Assembly: GCA_964629965.1 (NCBI GenBank)
Contig: CAZVRZ010000115.1
Span: 1-17,475, forward strand
Reading direction: 5' to 3'
Source: CAZVRZ01 sp964629965
GTDB taxonomy: Bacteria > Chloroflexota > Anaerolineae > Anaerolineales > UBA4823
Length of the DNA stretch: 17,475 bases
Shown here: positions 14,721 to 17,475 of the stretch, in pieces
Numbering within the stretch: the first letter of the stretch is position 1
Layout: each line of letters opens with the position of its first letter
Program-made: the position numbers and the translations under genes
The notes under the pieces: model-generated
Seen by the model: the letters and a program-made list of their open reading frames with translations, nothing else
Databases searched by the model: none
Told to the model about the DNA's origin: nothing

Positions 14721-15155
14721 CTATCTTAATCCCTGGATGTATTTTTCGAGTTGTACAACCATGAATTGCAATTCCTCGATCATATCCTTGACAATATCTC
14801 CGATGGAGATGATGCCCACCAGGCGGTTCTCCTCCACAACCGGCAAATGACGAATATGATGCTCTGTCATCAGGGCCATGCAGACTTTTATAGACTGTTT
14901 GGGATCGACGGTGATCACCTCGCGGGTCATCATATCTTTAACTTTGGTTTGGGATGGATCTATTGCTTGGACTCCCATCTTGTAAGCGAAATCGCGCTCG
15001 GTGAATATTCCCACCAGAGATGTGCCGTTCATCACCACAACCGATCCGACCCTCTGTTCGGCAAGAATCTTCAATGCATCGATCACCAGGGCATCTTTTG
15101 TGATCGTCCAAACCGAATTTCCTTTGGCCTTGAGGATTTGCGCAACAGTGTTCAT
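14721..15155 (-). CDS. Twin CBS-domain protein
   Basis: The 144-residue protein consists almost wholly of two CBS modules. The first (about 8-65) has SVVVMNGTSLVGIFTERDFA and the second (about 75-132) HHIRHLPVVEENRLVGIISI, followed by GDIVKDMIEE and a short helical tail. Stand-alone CBS pairs bind AMP, ATP, NAD or SAM and report energy state to partner proteins. Candidate partners are the flavocytochrome 40 bases downstream, or the P-type ATPase whose remnant lies upstream. AAGGAG about nine bases before ATG 15155 supports the start, and the ATG overlaps the stop of the upstream remnant. Confidence 0.9.
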   Translation of the reverse strand: MNTVAQILKAKGNSVWTITKDALVIDALKILAEQRVGSVVVMNGTSLVGIFTERDFAYKMGVQAIDPSQTKVKDMMTREVITVDPKQSIKVCMALMTEHHIRHLPVVEENRLVGIISIGDIVKDMIEELQFMVVQLEKYIQGLR

Positions 15156-15331
15156 TTGCCTGCTCCTTCTTCTTTTGTGTACTGGGTATGGGACCTTATC
15201 CCGCGTGCACTCCTGGTAATTATAATGTAAGCTGGATGCAGGCCTTCGGGGATACGGATGTCGCTATCTAGCAGATCGAGGACTTCATTTACAGGAAGGT
15301 GGTGCCAGTGTTTGCCAAGTAAGGTGTTCAT
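15152..15331 (-). pseudogene. Remnant of a P-type cation ATPase N-terminus
   Basis: From ATG 15331 the frame reads MNTLLGKHWHHLPVNEVLDL and LDSD, the start of the cation-transporting ATPase N-terminal domain as found in Ca2+/Mg2+-type P-type pumps (HWHHLPxxEVLxLLxxD). After about residue 24 the similarity stops; where family members continue with a GLxxxEAxxRxxxFGPN helix, this frame runs into unrelated residues and ends after 59 codons. The remainder of the roughly 900-residue pump is missing. An internal deletion fusing the first codons to intergenic sequence is the simplest reading. The stop overlaps the CBS gene start. The in-frame extension upstream to 15403 lacks a ribosome site and is left out. 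Confidence 0.6.
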
Positions 15332-15371
15332 GAGAGCATCCTTTTGGTTTTCCACATTCGAAACACAAAGG

Positions 15372-15424
15372 GTTTTCGGGCCAGTCCGAATTGCAAAAGT
15401 CATCCGGAATACAGGCCCGAAAAC
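15372..15424 (-). repeat. 11-bp inverted repeat, possible terminator or processing hairpin
   Basis: GTTTTCGGGCC (15372-15382) and GGCCCGAAAAC (15414-15424) pair perfectly around a 31-base spacer that contains a further small TCCG/CGGA dyad. It starts 28 bases after the DUF1295 stop codon on the minus strand and ends before the ATPase remnant. The sequence past the stem reads CCTTTGTGTTTCG, only moderately T-rich. It may end the heliorhodopsin transcript or mark the deletion scar. Confidence 0.5.
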
Positions 15425-15452
15425 GGTGATACTTATTCGTTTTTACTCCCAA

Positions 15453-16322
15453 TTACTTTAGCCGTGGGATCAGCACCGGCGTCTGTTTTTTATAGGCTTC
15501 ATAATCTGCCTGCCCGCCCCATTTTTGATCGGCCTTCTTTTCGAGCAGCGGGACGCCGCTGACGCGGGTCAGGAGCAGGGTCACAAAGATCGGGGAGATC
15601 AGGGCAATCCACTGCCAGCCTTGCAGAACCGGCAGGGCGATGATCAACACACCGATCCACAAGACGATCTCTCCGAAGTAGTTAGGGTGGCGGGAGCGCG
15701 ACCACAGGCCGGATTGGATGAACTTGCCTTTGTTACTGGCGTCGGCGTTGAAACGACTCTTTTGATAATCGGCTATTACTTCGATCGAAAATCCGAAGAC
15801 CCACACTAGGAAGCCAACCAGGGCAAACAGATCCAGTTCTTTGCGGACGGCTGTGGTGATGGTGATCAACGCAGCAATCATTGTGAAGGTCACCCACAAG
15901 GCCTGGATGGTCCATACGTTCAGGAAACGGACAAAAGAGGGCTTGATCTCATCGAAACGATCATCCTTGCCCGCTTTTTTGACGCGGGTGAACAGGAACG
16001 AACCCAGGCGGCCTGCCCAGATCACAACCAAAGCCCACACCAGGATTGCTCTGCCGTCCACAGCTGCGCTCAAAAGTAAGGCCAGCGTGCTGAGGGTGAT
16101 ATAAGTCAGGCTACCCGTCAGATCGAAAAATTTCTCGGTCTGCCGCAGGTAAGCCGGGATAAAAACCAGCCATTGGATGAGAAAGGCCAGCCCAACCACC
16201 AGGGCGAAAACCGGGATACCTGCAATCCGGTTGCCACCCTGGCTGCCGGCAATTGCCGTCAACACGCCGATCACGATTAAAATCGGGAAAACGATGAGCG
16301 CAGTACGATCCGTTGTTTTCAT
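15453..16322 (-). CDS. DUF1295 membrane protein (steroid-reductase/ICMT-like fold)
   Basis: The 289-residue protein has about eight helices and the DUF1295 hallmarks: FTRVKKAGKDDRFD (111-124), FSIEVIADYQKSRF (178-191), SGLWSRSRHPNYFGE (204-218) and the C-terminal RVSGVPLLEKKADQKWGGQ region. The RHPNYFGE motif is shared with 5-alpha-steroid reductases and isoprenylcysteine methyltransferases, which bind NADPH or SAM at the membrane face. An enzyme acting on a lipid or isoprenoid is likely, but the reaction is unknown. It starts 71 bases after the heliorhodopsin stop with AAAGGA upstream, and no separate promoter is seen, so it is probably the second gene of that operon. A three-codon ATG-CTA-TGA overlaps its start, a curiosity that may aid reinitiation. 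Confidence 0.88.
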   Translation of the reverse strand: MKTTDRTALIVFPILIVIGVLTAIAGSQGGNRIAGIPVFALVVGLAFLIQWLVFIPAYLRQTEKFFDLTGSLTYITLSTLALLLSAAVDGRAILVWALVVIWAGRLGSFLFTRVKKAGKDDRFDEIKPSFVRFLNVWTIQALWVTFTMIAALITITTAVRKELDLFALVGFLVWVFGFSIEVIADYQKSRFNADASNKGKFIQSGLWSRSRHPNYFGEIVLWIGVLIIALPVLQGWQWIALISPIFVTLLLTRVSGVPLLEKKADQKWGGQADYEAYKKQTPVLIPRLK

Positions 16323-16393
16323 AGCATCACACTTGTCCTTTCAATAACCAGAAACCGGGTTGACGTGAAAAAGACCAACAGCGGCATGGCGTT

Positions 16394-17200
16394 CTAAACG
16401 GGAGCCAGGGTGCCGGTCCAGATCAGCCAGCACAACACGGTCTTGGCAGACAGGCTCAGAATGATATAGACGCGTTCCCCGAACAAGTAATCCTTCCAGG
16501 GGCCGATCTTCTTGTACTGCAAAACCATGTTGATGGCGAAGATGTTGAAAAAGACAAACAAAGTCGGCACGATGGTGTAGACGAACGCCGGCGGCTTGGC
16601 ATCCCCAGAATTGACCGCGCCCACGAAGTAGAGCATGATCACGATCCACGGCGCGATCCCGGCGATGCAGCCATAGATAAAGGCCGTCCAGTTCGTTTTC
16701 TGGGTGTGCTGGTTGTGCAGTTCCATCATAATGCCAAACAGGTTCATCGTGGCATTGACAACGAAGATCAAGATGATGGCGCCCAGGTCCCAAAGCCCAA
16801 TCAACATGCCGATCAGCACGATCATCAGCGAAGAGCTGAGGGCATATTCATAAAAGCGCACCGGGTTCATACCCTTCTTTAGATTCGCTACATAGCGCCC
16901 ATAACCAATGGTTGCCAGATAGAAATGCGCCACGGCCGAAATCAACAGGAAGAAAGCCACGGCTACTCCAAACGGCAGCTCATAGAGAAGCTGTGCGTTG
17001 GGCTTGAGCGAACGGGTGGCCACATCGAAATTCAGGTAGTTGGTGAAGATGGGGTAGGTGGTGTCATTGCTGACCAAGATCATGAAGAGACCCTGCACCA
17101 GGTGCAGAAAACCCATGACCAGGTTGAAGCGCCGCAATCCGCTGAACTTGCGATCCTCAGCGCTTGCTGCACTGTCTGTTTTGTTACTTTTGTTTGTCAT
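16394..17200 (-). CDS. Heliorhodopsin
   Basis: The 268-residue seven-helix protein matches heliorhodopsins rather than type-1 pumps. Helix 3 has RFYEYALSSSLMIVLIGML with E118 as the probable Schiff-base counterion. Helix 7 has ERVYIILSLSAKTVLCW with K253 as the retinal lysine and S249 four residues before it, the spacing seen in the characterised 48C12 protein. H33 in helix 1 and H92 probably correspond to its conserved histidines. The N-terminus is polar and carries no signal peptide, consistent with the inverted topology (N-terminus inside) known for the family. Heliorhodopsins bind all-trans retinal and are thought to be slow-cycling light sensors, with partner unknown. AGGAG precedes ATG 17200. 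No retinal-synthesis gene is in the window. Confidence 0.95.
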   Translation of the reverse strand: MTNKSNKTDSAASAEDRKFSGLRRFNLVMGFLHLVQGLFMILVSNDTTYPIFTNYLNFDVATRSLKPNAQLLYELPFGVAVAFFLLISAVAHFYLATIGYGRYVANLKKGMNPVRFYEYALSSSLMIVLIGMLIGLWDLGAIILIFVVNATMNLFGIMMELHNQHTQKTNWTAFIYGCIAGIAPWIVIMLYFVGAVNSGDAKPPAFVYTIVPTLFVFFNIFAINMVLQYKKIGPWKDYLFGERVYIILSLSAKTVLCWLIWTGTLAPV

Positions 17201-17227
17201 TTGATTTTCTCCTATAGAATTTGCTTA

Positions 17228-17271
17228 ATAATTGTCTATATATTGTACATATTATTATAATACATTGTACA
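17228..17271 (-). promoter_or_regulatory. Four tandem 11-bp repeats, CarH/LitR-like operator
   Basis: The minus strand divides exactly into TGTACAATGTA, TTATAATAATA, TGTACAATATA and TAGACAATTAT. Each 11-mer begins with a version of TnTACAAT; copies 1 and 3 share TGTACAAT exactly, 22 bases apart. The first copy contains the -10 of the heliorhodopsin promoter. CarH of Thermus is known to bind direct 11-bp repeats with a TnTACA core over promoter elements, releasing in light. A MerR-family B12 photoreceptor is therefore the likely ligand, although none is encoded in the window. Confidence 0.7.
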
Positions 17272-17293
17272 GCATAGTGGTCGAAATTGTCAA
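17264..17293 (-). promoter_or_regulatory. Heliorhodopsin operon promoter
   Basis: The minus strand shows a perfect -35 TTGACA (17288-17293), an 18-base spacer and -10 TACAAT (17264-17269). The -10 is bases 3-8 of the first 11-bp repeat. Transcription would start near 17257, inside the repeat array, leaving a leader of about 55 bases before ATG 17200. Confidence 0.75.
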
Positions 17294-17354
17294 GATTAAT
17301 TTTCGAAATTCGGGGGAAAACAAAAGCTGCGGAGCAGATTCCTTGAAAATTATC

Positions 17355-17390
17355 CAAAATTCCCGCGCTCTTGCAAATGCGGGAATTTTG
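17355..17390. terminator. Strong hairpin terminator at right end
   Basis: A perfect 12-bp stem (CAAAATTCCCGC with GCGGGAATTTTG) closes a 12-base loop. T-rich sequence follows on both strands (ATTTTAGGTTTT on plus, GGATAATTTTC on minus). It lies upstream of the heliorhodopsin promoter, so it most likely ends a minus-strand gene that begins beyond the window and insulates the promoter. The last 85 bases show no gene I can name. Confidence 0.7.
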
Positions 17391-17475
17391 ATTTTAGGTT
17401 TTCACTACCGGACAAGTTGCGGGGTATAGCAGCACTTAAACGTGGTCATGAGCACCACTTTTCGACGAGTTTTTG

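Noticed and set aside
17228..17271. The 11-bp repeats as the edge of a CRISPR array or iteron origin
   Set aside because: There are no spacers between repeats, only four imperfect copies, no cas or rep gene nearby, and the array overlaps a promoter -10.
17232..17429. 65-aa plus-strand frame at the right end
   Set aside because: It runs across the repeat operator, the promoter and the terminator hairpin; composition is not protein-like.

Overview
The window looks like a chromosomal piece of a Chloroflexota bacterium, probably Anaerolineae-like. This is inferred from protein style and gene mix: a MalT-type LuxR regulator, several CPBP proteases, a DUF1475 protein, a heliorhodopsin (a family found mainly in monoderm lineages), and clear Shine-Dalgarno sites. 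It carries a 10-base N run, so it is an assembled scaffold, probably metagenomic. No rRNA, tRNA, CRISPR array or complete insertion sequence was seen.

Layout. (1) Positions 1-3406, minus strand: a partial gene start, a truncated CPBP protein, two further CPBP intramembrane proteases (one interrupted by the N gap), and small membrane or hypothetical proteins. (2) 3540-6179, minus: a large ATP-binding LuxR regulator followed by a strong hairpin. (3) 6414-9662, plus: a four-helix-pair drug-export operon of a small membrane protein, a TetR regulator, an ABC ATPase and two permeases. Its near-consensus sigma-70 promoter is overlapped by a 44-nt palindrome, presumably the TetR operator. (4) 13102-9719, minus: a five-gene block of site-2-protease-like M50/CBS protein, PPOX-type flavin/F420 protein, membrane-anchored alpha/beta hydrolase, peroxiredoxin-like protein and DUF1475 protein. 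The peroxiredoxin reading frame has an in-frame TGA exactly where its first catalytic Cys should be, followed at the right distance by a SECIS-like hairpin, so it is probably a selenoprotein. (5) 15331-13246, minus: a P-type ATPase N-terminal remnant, a twin-CBS protein, a NOX/FRE-like di-heme flavocytochrome and a 30-aa membrane peptide. (6) 17200-15453, minus: a heliorhodopsin followed by a DUF1295 membrane protein.

The most interesting signal is regulatory. The promoters of block 4 and block 6 both carry tandem 11-bp direct repeats of TnTACAAT type, three and four copies, and in both the -10 hexamer is bases 3-8 of the first repeat. Period and consensus match what is known of operators of CarH/LitR B12-dependent photoreceptor repressors. 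I infer a shared light-controlled regulon linking heliorhodopsin and DUF1295 to a peroxide-defence and membrane-protease operon with a probable selenocysteine peroxiredoxin. The regulator itself is not in the window.
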